A DNA stretch of 11,424 nucleotides from an uncultured Clostridia bacterium (GCA_934778125.1 CAKVOF010000036.1:1-11424); one strand, 5' to 3'; shown: positions 1-6,705, counted from the first letter of the stretch. Numbers and translations are program-made. Notes: generated by a model from the letters alone, not told the origin.

Positions 1-146
1 CCACTTCTCAAATTTGTGCCGAAGTGGCGGAACGGGTATCGCCCACTTTAAGCGGGGCTCTCAAAATGAGTCGCTCACCAATCAACTTCACATCTTAATA
101 TATTCCACTTCTCAAATCTATGCCGAAGTGGCGGAACGGTAGACGC
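1..146 (+). repeat. tandem duplication of tRNA-Leu 5' half and upstream flank
   Basis: Bases 1-42 and 105-146 are two copies of the same 42-nt unit, offset by 104 nt and differing at about five positions. Each unit starts with the same upstream flank (ccacttctcaaat) and continues through the tRNA acceptor strand and D arm. Within each unit the flank ccacttc (1-7; 105-111) is the reverse complement of tRNA bases gaagtgg (21-27; 125-131), so a 7-bp hairpin across the tRNA 5' end is possible in both copies. The first unit begins exactly at the window edge, so the array may continue upstream. Confidence 0.8.
18..80 (+). pseudogene. degenerate tRNA-Leu(UAA)-like sequence lacking the T arm
   Basis: The first 20 or so bases are identical to the functional tRNA-Leu at 122, covering the acceptor 5' strand and most of the D arm. 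A 7-nt loop at 47-53 could place TAA at 49-51 as anticodon, but only three of five stem pairs form (43-57, 44-56, 46-54). Bases 58-60 and 68-70 (CTC/GAG) could be a remnant variable arm. No GGTTCGA-type T arm and no matching acceptor 3' strand exist, although a CACCA string occurs at 76-80. A working tRNA is very unlikely. Derivation from a second tRNA-Leu isoacceptor is inference from the TAA loop. Confidence 0.6.
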
Positions 147-203
147 ACACGACTCAAAATCGTGCGGGAAACCATGAGGGTTCGAGTCCCTCCTTCGGCA
201 CCA
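122..203 (+). tRNA. tRNA-Leu (anticodon CAA)
   Basis: Complete class II tRNA that decodes UUG. The acceptor stem pairs GCCGAAG (122-128) with CTTCGGC (193-199), the discriminator is A200, and CCA is encoded at 201-203. The anticodon arm is CACGA/TCGTG (148-152 with 160-164), with loop CTCAAAA giving anticodon CAA at 155-157. The T arm is GAGGG-TTCGAGT-CCCTC (176-192). The extended variable region at 165-175, with a short GG/CC stem, is the hallmark of Leu, Ser and Tyr tRNAs. All stems pair perfectly, so the gene looks functional. A strong terminator follows 8 nt after CCA. Confidence 0.96.
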
Positions 204-211
204 ACATAAGT

Positions 212-248
212 CTAAATCGAAACCTTTTTAGGTTTCGATTTAGTTTTT
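212..248 (+). terminator. intrinsic terminator of tRNA-Leu
   Basis: A perfect 13-bp stem, 212-224 with 231-243, has a 6-nt loop (225-230) and is followed by TTTTTAT. It begins 8 nt after the tRNA CCA end, so it ends the tRNA transcript. Confidence 0.9.
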
Positions 249-263
249 ATTAGTGCACCAAGG

Positions 264-332
264 AACAAAAAGAAAAGTCATTAATGAAGCAACACTTATA
301 GAGTTTACTTCAATAAGGCTTTTCTTTTTGTT
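264..332. repeat. long imperfect inverted repeat (hairpin)
   Basis: AACAAAAAGAAAAG (264-277) is the exact reverse complement of CTTTTCTTTTTGTT (319-332). The stem continues inward through a T-G wobble, a C-G pair, one bulged A (280) and 281-289 with 308-316 (one mismatch). The result is a hairpin of about 25 bp with an 18-nt loop. It lies between the tRNA terminator and the 3' end of the minus-strand gene ending at 466. It could act as a weak AT-only bidirectional terminator or be a small mobile repeat. Nothing else is visible in the gene-free stretch 333-465. Confidence 0.6.
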
Positions 333-465
333 TGCGATAAAATTAAACTTTGCGGTTAAGTGATATTAATTTGTGTGATTGATTCTGCTCTGCAATAATG
401 CGTTTTATAATGCAAGATTTGTTTCACATTATCTTTACTTATATTTATTTTTTACCAATTATTTA

Positions 466-1596
466 TCAGCCTTGGTTTAGCAAAATACTTTTAACGAGTG
501 GCATAAAAACGTTATATATATTATAAAGTTCAATTGCTACATTTTCCACATCAAGGTCGAAATCATAATTTTTGTAGTTTGTGGTATTAAAAATTGGTTC
601 GTTTGTTTTTCTTGCGCCTGATGAATAAAACAATTTTCCAAATCTACCAATTCTCGTTGCCAACTTCTTATCATTTCTATCCCACACAAATTCATATCCA
701 ATTTTGCTTTCAATATCTTTCTTTTGAGCGTAAAGTTTATCAAAAATTTTGTTTGCATCTTTATCTCCAAAATAAACACAGATATCTTTAAGTTTTCCAT
801 TTACAACTCTTGCGTTTACCATCATCTTACCAAACGGCAAATCGGCAAGTTTGCGGATATCAAAATGTTCGCAATTATCTGCATATTTCACGCAAAAGTC
901 AGAATAATTTTCTTTAAAATAATTTGCTAATTTATCAAAAAAAACTCTTCTTACTATTTCATCATTTGTTAACCCTGAAATATCCAATTCCACCTCAGGC
1001 AACAAATCATCAACTTTTGAGGCAACATTCATATTTCGTGGGTTTGTTTGAATATTATCCAAATCAGCGTTTTCTCTATCGAAAATTTCTATTCCACAAT
1101 GCTCATATGCTTTTAAAGGGTTTTCACGATGTTTTCTATAGCCTAAAAGGTTTAATTTGTTGTTTTCTTCTTTAGTTATCCAACAAAGTCGTTGTGTTAA
1201 AATCAACTCTTTTATTTTTTCCACACTAAGGTTTCCATTCTCACAAAGTTCAAGCAGTTTGGTTTTAAAATCATAGGCGGTTGTCATATGCTCATCAACA
1301 AATTGCTGGTGAACCACAATCTTTTCTCCACTTTTTGTTTTAACAGAACTTAGCCAGTCAAAATCTCTAATGTCTCGCCCAGTTAAATCATAAAATTCGT
1401 TGTAGGCTTTCACGCTTGCTAAATGTTTTGGAAATTTCATCAATACCCACTCATCGTGACTTGCCCTATCGAATATCCATTTATTTGCAACACTTGGATT
1501 GTTAATCATCGCTTGGGTGTAGTCAAGCAACATTTTGCACCAAGTTTCAAACTCCTTTTCTTGAATTTCACCGATGAAACCATTGGTTGTTTTCAT
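466..1596 (-). CDS. hypothetical protein with DUF4268-like C-terminal domain
   Basis: The product is a 376-residue soluble protein with no signal peptide or membrane segment. The C-terminal part (about 218-372) resembles DUF4268: a helical start, a strand with VCVYFG-type hydrophobics near 272-277, then a helix with the pattern K..IE...G followed by an aromatic strand ending in W305 (about 292-305), and a later helical tail. In known proteins DUF4268 is found in restriction- and methylase-associated proteins, but no PD-(D/E)xK, HNH or methylase motif can be confirmed here. The N-terminal 200 residues, including a W-I-T-K-E-E-N stretch at 139-145, are not recognised. The start is supported by AAAGGAG at 1609-1603, 6 nt before the ATG. 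The gene is monocistronic, has its own promoter, and diverges from the glutamine synthetase unit. A nucleic-acid or defence role is only a guess. Confidence 0.85.
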   Translation of the reverse strand: MKTTNGFIGEIQEKEFETWCKMLLDYTQAMINNPSVANKWIFDRASHDEWVLMKFPKHLASVKAYNEFYDLTGRDIRDFDWLSSVKTKSGEKIVVHQQFVDEHMTTAYDFKTKLLELCENGNLSVEKIKELILTQRLCWITKEENNKLNLLGYRKHRENPLKAYEHCGIEIFDRENADLDNIQTNPRNMNVASKVDDLLPEVELDISGLTNDEIVRRVFFDKLANYFKENYSDFCVKYADNCEHFDIRKLADLPFGKMMVNARVVNGKLKDICVYFGDKDANKIFDKLYAQKKDIESKIGYEFVWDRNDKKLATRIGRFGKLFYSSGARKTNEPIFNTTNYKNYDFDLDVENVAIELYNIYNVFMPLVKSILLNQG

Positions 1597-1634
1597 ATTT
1601 TTCTCCTTTATATGTGAATTGCACCATCAAGTTT

Positions 1635-1663
1635 ATTATAGCAAAAATCAGTTACGTATCCAA
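1635..1663 (-). promoter_or_regulatory. extended -10 promoter of the DUF4268-like gene
   Basis: Read on the minus strand: -35 TTGGAT (1663-1658), 17-nt spacer, then TGC-TATAAT with a perfect -10 (1640-1635) and an extended TGn motif. The predicted start near 1628 gives a 5' UTR of about 30 nt containing the AAAGGAG site. The interval between this promoter and the divergent glnN promoter (1664-1797) is AT-rich, with no further gene or convincing operator seen. Confidence 0.75.
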
Positions 1664-1797
1664 TTATAAACAACAAAATATTCATAATGTTTATCAAAAT
1701 CACAAAAATCTAGCAAAAGAGAAAAATATCAAAAACTCAAATTAATTAATTGCAAGTAATTTTTTATCCAAAATTTTTAAATTTTTTATTGCAATAT

Positions 1798-1826
1798 TTG
1801 ACACAAAGACTTTAGGCTGATATAAT
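1798..1826 (+). promoter_or_regulatory. consensus sigma-A promoter of the glnN leader
   Basis: Perfect -35 TTGACA (1798-1803), exactly 17-nt spacer, and perfect -10 TATAAT (1821-1826) preceded by TGA, an extended -10 TGn. Initiation near 1833 would start the RNA at or next to the leader ORF's AAGGAAG site. A maximally strong, apparently constitutive promoter fits control placed after initiation, in the leader. Confidence 0.92.
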
Positions 1827-1848
1827 ACCTGCAAGGAAGTACAAAATT

Positions 1849-1899
1849 ATGTTTACTTTAATTCAACAACAACAAGTTAATATTAACTTCATATTGTAA
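1849..1899 (+). CDS. glnN leader peptide with four consecutive Gln codons
   Basis: A 16-codon ORF encodes MFTLIQQQQVNINFIL and ends in TAA. Its codons 6-9 are four successive CAA triplets (1864-1875). An AAGGAAG ribosome binding site at 1833-1839 lies 9 nt upstream of the ATG, at the predicted 5' end of the mRNA. The ORF lies between a perfect promoter and an intrinsic terminator that precedes glutamine synthetase. Classical leader peptides of amino-acid operons (His, Leu, Thr, Phe, Trp) likewise repeat codons for the amino acid made by the operon. Here the amino acid matches the enzyme's product. The peptide itself probably has no function; its translation is the sensor. It is too short for ordinary gene finders. 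Confidence 0.82.
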   Translation: MFTLIQQQQVNINFIL

Positions 1900-1980
1900 T
1901 TCACTTACAATTGTTTTTGTTGTTTGAATAAATTATTTTAAAGAACGCAACCAAACATTGTTTGGTTGCTTTTTTGTTTT
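1864..1980 (+). promoter_or_regulatory. putative Gln-tRNA-responsive transcription attenuator
   Basis: Three mutually exclusive segments are visible. Segment 1 is the Gln codon run (1865-1872), which pairs over 8 bp with 1917-1924. Segment 2 (1912-1923) can pair with the terminator 5' arm (1947-1957) as two 5-bp blocks, 1912-1916 with 1953-1957 and 1919-1923 with 1947-1951, around a small internal loop. Segments 3 and 4 (1947-1956, 1960-1969) form the terminator. An extra 7-bp hairpin, 1893-1899 with 1905-1911, covers the leader stop codon. Inferred logic: stalling at uncharged Gln codons hides segment 1, so segment 2 blocks the terminator and glnN is transcribed. With ample charged tRNA-Gln, segments 1 and 2 pair and the terminator forms. 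No T-box motif or known glutamine riboswitch was recognised. Confidence 0.72.
1947..1980 (+). terminator. intrinsic terminator inside the glnN leader
   Basis: A perfect 10-bp stem, GCAACCAAAC (1947-1956) with GTTTGGTTGC (1960-1969), has a 3-nt loop and is followed by TTTTTTGTTTT. It sits directly upstream of the glnN ribosome binding site (1982-1988) and downstream of the only strong promoter seen, so by position it is an attenuator and not the end of an upstream gene. Confidence 0.93.
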
Positions 1981-1993
1981 TAAGGAGGAAATT

Positions 1994-4018
1994 ATGAAAA
2001 CAAAAGTTGAAAAAATATTTGGAAAATATGTGCTTAATGATGAAACATTGAAAAAGTTTTTGCCATCAAGGGTATACAAGGAATATTCTCAAACAAAATT
2101 AGAGATGAAACCTCTTAGCAAAAATTGTGCCCACCACATAGCAATTGCGATTAAAAAATGGGCTTTTAAAATGGGCGCCACTAGATATACCCATTGGTTT
2201 ATGCCATTAAATAACAAAACTGCTGAAAAACAAGTTTCGTTTATTGAGATTAATTCAAAAGGAAAAGTGTTAGAAGATTTTAGTGAAAGTGCATTAATCA
2301 AAGGCGAAGCTGATGCATCAAGTTTTCCTAATGGTGGTGAACGAATGACTTTCGAAGCCCGTGGCTACACCGTTTGGGACTACACTTCTCCAATTTTCAT
2401 TAAGGAATATTCTTCTGATAACAAGGTTGTGTTTATTCCAACTGCGTTTTGCTCATACAACGGAACTGCACTAGATGAAAAAACACCACTACTTAGAGCT
2501 AGTCAAGCATTGAATAATGAAACTCTAAAACTTCTTAAAAAACTTAATGTGAGTGGAATTTTAAAAACAGAATTTAATGTGGGCGCAGAGCAAGAATATT
2601 TTTTAATTGATAAAAGTATGTTTGAAAATAGGTTTGATTTAAAAACAACTGGAAGAACTTTGATTGGAGCGAAACCTTTAAAATCTCAAGAAGAGAATAG
2701 CCACTATTTTGGAAAAATTGAAGAGCGAATTTCTAAGTTTATGAATGATGTTAATAAAAAACTTTGGAAAATGGGAATAACCGCAAAACTTCAACATAAC
2801 GAAGTTGCCCCTTGCCAATTTGAATTTGTTCCAATTTTCAATTGTGTTAACATCGCCAACGATCAAAATCAACTTATTATGGAAACACTTTCCGACACTG
2901 CAAAAAACTACAATTTAGTTGCATTGTTCCATGAAAAACCTTTCAACTATATTAACGGAAGTGGAAAACACGAAAACTGGTCTATAACCACCAACAATGG
3001 CATTAACCTTTTTGATGTTAAAGCAAAAGACAATTTATTATTTGCAACATTTTTTGTCAGTATGGTGTGTGCTATTGACAAATACTACCCTATTTTAAGG
3101 CAATCAACAGCATATTATAGCAACGACTTTAGATTGGGTGGAAATGAAGCACCTCCCGCTTTAATTTCAATTTATACCAGTGATTTCTTGCTTGAATATG
3201 TTAAAGCAGTTTTATCAAATAAAGCAACTAGTCCTGAAAAATACTTTTTAAAAACAGGCGTTAGTTTTCTTCCTTCAGCAGAAAAAGACTATTGCGATAG
3301 AAACAGAACTAGCCCATTTGCATTCACTGGAAACAAGTTCGAATTTAGAATGCCCGGCTCTTCTCAATCGGTTGCATGGCCATCAACTTGCGTTTGCACA
3401 ATCCTTTGCGATGTTATATCTGAATTAAACGAAAAATTAAAAGATTCAACTAACCCACGCGAGAATATAAAACCTATCCTTTCCTCAATGCTCGAAAAAC
3501 ACAGCAGAATAATATACAACGGAAACGGTTATGATAAGGAATGGTTGAATATCGCAAAGAAAAGAGGTTTGATTGAATATAAAAATGGAATAAGCACTTT
3601 CAATGTTTTAAGCGATGAAAACACAATTAAAGTTTTTGAAAAACACAATATATTAAGCAAAAATGAACTTTTAATTAGAAAGTCAAACACAATCAAAACT
3701 TATTATGAAAATCTTTTATTAGATGCAAAAACATTAACATATATGTTTAATAAAGATATCTTCCCAGCACTAAACACATTTGCAGAAAAAGATAAACAAA
3801 ACTTAATTACAAAAGATTTAATGTTTTTAAAAAATAAACTTTCAACACTCACAAAAATAATAGGCGAATTTGAAAGTTTGAGTGAAGATGAAAAGCTAAA
3901 ATCAGCCAGCAAAATTTCAGGCACTATTTTAGCAATTAGAACTGAATACGACAACATAGAAAATTTAATTCCTAAAAAATATATGCCATTCCCAGATTAC
4001 AACGAAGTATTGTTTTAA
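1994..4018 (+). CDS. glnN: glutamine synthetase type III (GlnN)
   Basis: The enzyme makes glutamine from glutamate, ammonia and ATP in the cytosol. The 674-residue length and motifs fit the GSIII family, which is usually a little over 700 residues and far larger than the roughly 450-residue GSI. Visible motifs are the GSIII N-terminal block FPNGG...TFEARG.T.WD..SP (111-133), the GAEQEYF strand with catalytic glutamates (197-203), HNEVAP.QFE (268-277), and the nucleotide and glutamate-site stretch HEKPF..INGSGKH.NWS (313-330). A helical C-terminal extension is also typical. The start at 1994 is chosen because AAGGAGG at 1982-1988 lies 5 nt upstream. The in-frame ATG at 1958 lies within the terminator hairpin and has no ribosome binding site. 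The gene is monocistronic behind the attenuator and ends at a bidirectional terminator. Identity is secure; regulation by the leader is inferred. Confidence 0.97.
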   Translation: MKTKVEKIFGKYVLNDETLKKFLPSRVYKEYSQTKLEMKPLSKNCAHHIAIAIKKWAFKMGATRYTHWFMPLNNKTAEKQVSFIEINSKGKVLEDFSESALIKGEADASSFPNGGERMTFEARGYTVWDYTSPIFIKEYSSDNKVVFIPTAFCSYNGTALDEKTPLLRASQALNNETLKLLKKLNVSGILKTEFNVGAEQEYFLIDKSMFENRFDLKTTGRTLIGAKPLKSQEENSHYFGKIEERISKFMNDVNKKLWKMGITAKLQHNEVAPCQFEFVPIFNCVNIANDQNQLIMETLSDTAKNYNLVALFHEKPFNYINGSGKHENWSITTNNGINLFDVKAKDNLLFATFFVSMVCAIDKYYPILRQSTAYYSNDFRLGGNEAPPALISIYTSDFLLEYVKAVLSNKATSPEKYFLKTGVSFLPSAEKDYCDRNRTSPFAFTGNKFEFRMPGSSQSVAWPSTCVCTILCDVISELNEKLKDSTNPRENIKPILSSMLEKHSRIIYNGNGYDKEWLNIAKKRGLIEYKNGISTFNVLSDENTIKVFEKHNILSKNELLIRKSNTIKTYYENLLLDAKTLTYMFNKDIFPALNTFAEKDKQNLITKDLMFLKNKLSTLTKIIGEFESLSEDEKLKSASKISGTILAIRTEYDNIENLIPKKYMPFPDYNEVLF

Positions 4019-4020
4019 AA

Positions 4021-4053
4021 AAAATCTCATAGCTGTTTTGCTATGAGATTTTT
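4021..4053. terminator. bidirectional terminator between convergent genes
   Basis: A perfect 12-bp stem, 4022-4033 with 4040-4051, has a TGTTTT loop. On the plus strand a short T tract follows, ending glnN. On the minus strand eight T residues follow (the A tract 4017-4024), ending the lipoprotein gene, which stops about 95 nt away. The A tract overlaps the glnN stop codon. Confidence 0.93.
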
Positions 4054-4148
4054 AAATTTTATAAAATAATGCTCGTGATTATCTAAATAATTTTTTAACT
4101 CTTGTTAATTATTATTCTCTTTACTAAATTTTAAAACATTATTTCAAA

Positions 4149-6527
4149 TCAAACAACTTCGTAATTGATTAAAAACTCGATATCACAAAGTTTTATCTTT
4201 GCTTGTTTTACACCCAAGGAAGTCGTGTCTATATCTTCCAAAATTTCATATTTATAATATTCAAGCGGAACATTAACCCCATTTATATATTGCCCTTCAC
4301 TTGACCAACTTTTACCATTATTATCACTAATTGCTTGATTATTTAAATCTCCCACGTAATAAGAATCTTTATAATAGGCATACAAAGTTAAATCTCTTAA
4401 ACTCACATTTGAATTTAATTCTATTGTTTCGTTTTTAAGGACAATCTTATCAATTTCACTATCCACTTTGTATTTAACTTTAACTTCTATGCCACAAATT
4501 TTAAACGTGGTGGTGTGTTCCCCCACTTTTGATAAATCAACATAGTTATTAGAAACCTGAGAACTGCTAATCCAAGGCAAGGTAATAGACTTTAATTCTT
4601 CACCTTGATAATAATATGTTTTACAAAACCTTAAGTCATCTAATTTATATGAGCAAGAGCATTGTATTGGAAAATTACTATTAAAATCGATATATTCAAT
4701 ATCGTTAAGAGAAATAACAGTGTATTTAATTTTCAAAAGTTGATAACTTCCAGCCTTTTCAAAAGGAAATTGAACTATCGCTTCTTTTTCTCCTTTTGTT
4801 GATAAATCAAAATCAGATAAGATATATTCTTTTTTATCAATTTTCCATTCAAATTTTGTGCCATCATTTAATGAAATAACAACTTTTTTATTTAGCAAGC
4901 TTGCATCGTTTGTTTTTGTTAGTTCTTGAACAAAATCATTTGTGACAAGCGCTTCAAACGACTTAAATTCCGATTCGTTATATCCAACACTATATTCAAA
5001 CTCATCAGCACACAATCCCAAATATAGTGTTCCCGTGAATTTGCCAACCGCATTTGTTGAGATATCGCAATATGCGTTTGATGTTACTCTTGTATTGTTA
5101 TCAATATCAATGCACGAATCATCAACATACTCAAATTTATCATATGGAATATGATTTCCGTTTTGATCAATTGGATAATAGATTATAGGACCATCGTTTG
5201 GCTTTAAATCATTTACGAAGACAGATTCGGATGTAATGATGTACTGCATTGTTGGGAACCCAACATGCACAATACCGCCATGAGAATTGTTACAAATTGT
5301 TTTAAAATAATTTTTTTCATTAGAACGTGCAATAACATCAATATCAGTGGTTGAGCCATCAAAATTTGTGGCAGTCACTTTAAATTTCAACGCTTTATAT
5401 TTGAAGTAATTATTATGACTTGAATACTTGCCATTGCAATTATTGATTATATATTTTGAATTTTCTCCAATTAAATACGTGCTTTGAAAGCTATCTTTTT
5501 GTATTTCAATTGATTTATATTTAGGTGTGATTGTGTAAATAAAACTCTTGCTTGAGTTTCCACCCAAACTAATCCACATTTTATTTTTTACTTCTTTAAC
5601 TCTTTTGTCTTTAACAATTTTAGTTGAATTAAAACCAGAAACCATGTTTTTTGTTATGTTTATATACTCACCTTCATAGTAATAATATTCAACATAAGCA
5701 TACATTCCATTTAAATCAACTTCATCACCATACACATATTCTGTTTTAGGTTCACCATAAAAAGTTACATTTTGGACTTTCTTCTCTTCCCATTTTGCAT
5801 ACACAACTGTTGCTGTGTCGTATTCACCTAGATTAATTAAAGATTTATCAAATGGAGTATTTAGCCCTCTATCCATAAACCAACCTTTAAAGATAAACAG
5901 AGGTTTAGTTGGAATTGGCATATCGTAAGTTGTTGAAATTGCAATATTTATTGGCTCACACACGCTTCCACCATTGCTTTCGAAATTTATATATTTATTT
6001 AAAGCCCATTTTGCAAAAATTGTTATTTCCTTTTTAGGCTCAAGATTTTCTAAACTCTTAATTGAAAATTCTTGAGTCCATGCACCGTTATCATAAAACC
6101 AACCCATAAAAGTGTAACCCTCACGAGTAGGCGTTGGAATTTCAATTTTAGATTTGTTATAAACAATAGGATTTATTTTCTCTCCACCATTTGTGTTGAA
6201 ATTTATATATGTTATTGGAATCCACCTAGCGTAAGCGGTGATTTCAACACTGTTACTTAATGGATAATTAGCGATTGTGTTTAATGTTAATGGATTTTCC
6301 CAAATATCTTTATCAATAAACCAACCACCAAAAACATAATCTTCTTTCAACGGATCATCGGGCATATCAAAGCTTTTGCCCACCTTATAAACTATAGGTT
6401 CACATTCGCTTCCACCTAAACTATCAAAATTGATTGTTAATTTTATGTTTGAGCCACACGTAGAAAAAACAATCCCGCTAAATAGGATTATCATCATAAT
6501 TGAAAATGCACTTAAAAATTTTTTCAT
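4149..6527 (-). CDS. surface lipoprotein with InlB B-repeats and Ig-like domains
   Basis: A 792-residue secreted protein. Residues 1-24 have the shape of a signal peptide: KK, a hydrophobic core at 8-21, then Cys24. The preceding FST is an atypical lipobox, so lipid attachment is likely but not certain. Three InlB B-repeats (Listeria-Bacteroides repeat, Flg_new family) lie at about 31-102, 107-174 and 179-246, each with a F.s.GG start, a central GGWF, MGWF or KGWF box and an A.W end. The remaining 540 residues are beta-rich and Tyr/Asn-rich. At least two modules near 607-688 and 689-792 resemble group 3 bacterial Ig-like domains, each with a late G-x-x-x-x-x-x-K segment and a V-x-Y end. No LPXTG or C-terminal anchor is present. 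A GGGAGA site lies 6 nt upstream of the start. A surface adhesion or binding role is inferred from architecture; the ligand is unknown. Confidence 0.9.
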   Translation of the reverse strand: MKKFLSAFSIMMIILFSGIVFSTCGSNIKLTINFDSLGGSECEPIVYKVGKSFDMPDDPLKEDYVFGGWFIDKDIWENPLTLNTIANYPLSNSVEITAYARWIPITYINFNTNGGEKINPIVYNKSKIEIPTPTREGYTFMGWFYDNGAWTQEFSIKSLENLEPKKEITIFAKWALNKYINFESNGGSVCEPINIAISTTYDMPIPTKPLFIFKGWFMDRGLNTPFDKSLINLGEYDTATVVYAKWEEKKVQNVTFYGEPKTEYVYGDEVDLNGMYAYVEYYYYEGEYINITKNMVSGFNSTKIVKDKRVKEVKNKMWISLGGNSSKSFIYTITPKYKSIEIQKDSFQSTYLIGENSKYIINNCNGKYSSHNNYFKYKALKFKVTATNFDGSTTDIDVIARSNEKNYFKTICNNSHGGIVHVGFPTMQYIITSESVFVNDLKPNDGPIIYYPIDQNGNHIPYDKFEYVDDSCIDIDNNTRVTSNAYCDISTNAVGKFTGTLYLGLCADEFEYSVGYNESEFKSFEALVTNDFVQELTKTNDASLLNKKVVISLNDGTKFEWKIDKKEYILSDFDLSTKGEKEAIVQFPFEKAGSYQLLKIKYTVISLNDIEYIDFNSNFPIQCSCSYKLDDLRFCKTYYYQGEELKSITLPWISSSQVSNNYVDLSKVGEHTTTFKICGIEVKVKYKVDSEIDKIVLKNETIELNSNVSLRDLTLYAYYKDSYYVGDLNNQAISDNNGKSWSSEGQYINGVNVPLEYYKYEILEDIDTTSLGVKQAKIKLCDIEFLINYEVV

Positions 6528-6555
6528 TACTTATCTCCCAATTGTGTTTTTAGAA

Positions 6556-6633
6556 ACCATAGTCAAATTTTTAAAACAAATTTTGGTTATGGATTATATA
6601 ATCCATAAAAGTAAAGTTTATCTTTACTATGGT
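6556..6633 (-). promoter_or_regulatory. foldable leader of the lipoprotein mRNA
   Basis: The leader between promoter and gene can form a closed multi-branch fold. The outer stem is ACCATAGT (6556-6563) with ACTATGGT (6626-6633). Inside is a perfect 22-nt palindrome (6587-6608) and an alternative 7-bp hairpin (6610-6616 with 6622-6628), which competes with the outer stem through shared bases 6626-6628. No U tract follows on the minus strand, so this is not an intrinsic terminator. It matches no riboswitch I recognise. Function is unknown. Confidence 0.45.
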
Positions 6634-6654
6634 GTTTTTAACAATATTAAACAT
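6571..6654 (-). CDS. possible small leader ORF upstream of the lipoprotein gene
   Basis: A 27-codon ORF (starts MFNIVKNTIV, ends HNQNLF) lies between the promoter and the lipoprotein gene and stops 43 nt before its start. AAGGAG at 6671-6666 is 11 nt upstream of the ATG, at the predicted transcript 5' end. This layout is the same as in the glnN leader. Spacing is longer than optimal, codons show no obvious amino-acid bias beyond Ile, Asn and Phe, and the ORF runs through the palindrome, so it may be chance. No known family recognised. Confidence 0.35.
   Translation of the reverse strand: MFNIVKNTIVKINFTFMDYIIHNQNLF
6587..6608. repeat. perfect 22-nt palindrome
   Basis: The 11-nt arms are exactly self-complementary around the centre 6597/6598, with core GGATTATATAATCC. 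It lies about 70 nt downstream of the lipoprotein promoter and could be a dimer-binding operator or an RNA hairpin tip. Confidence 0.7.
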
Positions 6655-6676
6655 TGATTAAAACACTCCTTCTAAA

Positions 6677-6705
6677 ATTATACACTAATTTAAACAATTT
6701 ATCAA
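6677..6705 (-). promoter_or_regulatory. promoter of the lipoprotein gene
   Basis: Minus strand: -35 TTGATA (6705-6700), exactly 17-nt spacer, and perfect -10 TATAAT (6682-6677). The predicted start near 6670 gives a leader of about 143 nt. The rest of the gene-free stretch, 6706-6831, is plain AT-rich sequence with a short direct repeat of TTATTATGTTT near 6722-6741. Confidence 0.8.

Noticed and set aside
594..1617. Several plus-strand ORFs of 60-100 codons opposite the DUF4268-like gene
   Set aside because: Antisense shadows without ribosome binding sites and with low-complexity translations.
1833..1990. T-box or known glutamine riboswitch in the glnN leader
   Set aside because: No T-box consensus bulge or specifier loop architecture, and no match to glutamine riboswitch cores I can recall. 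The leader ORF explains the layout better.
1958..1993. Upstream in-frame ATG extending glutamine synthetase by 12 residues
   Set aside because: It lies in the loop and 3' arm of the terminator hairpin, has no ribosome binding site, and AAGGAGG precedes the ATG at 1994 at good spacing.
4942..5154. Plus-strand ORF within the lipoprotein gene
   Set aside because: Shadow frame of a well supported gene, with no ribosome binding site or promoter.
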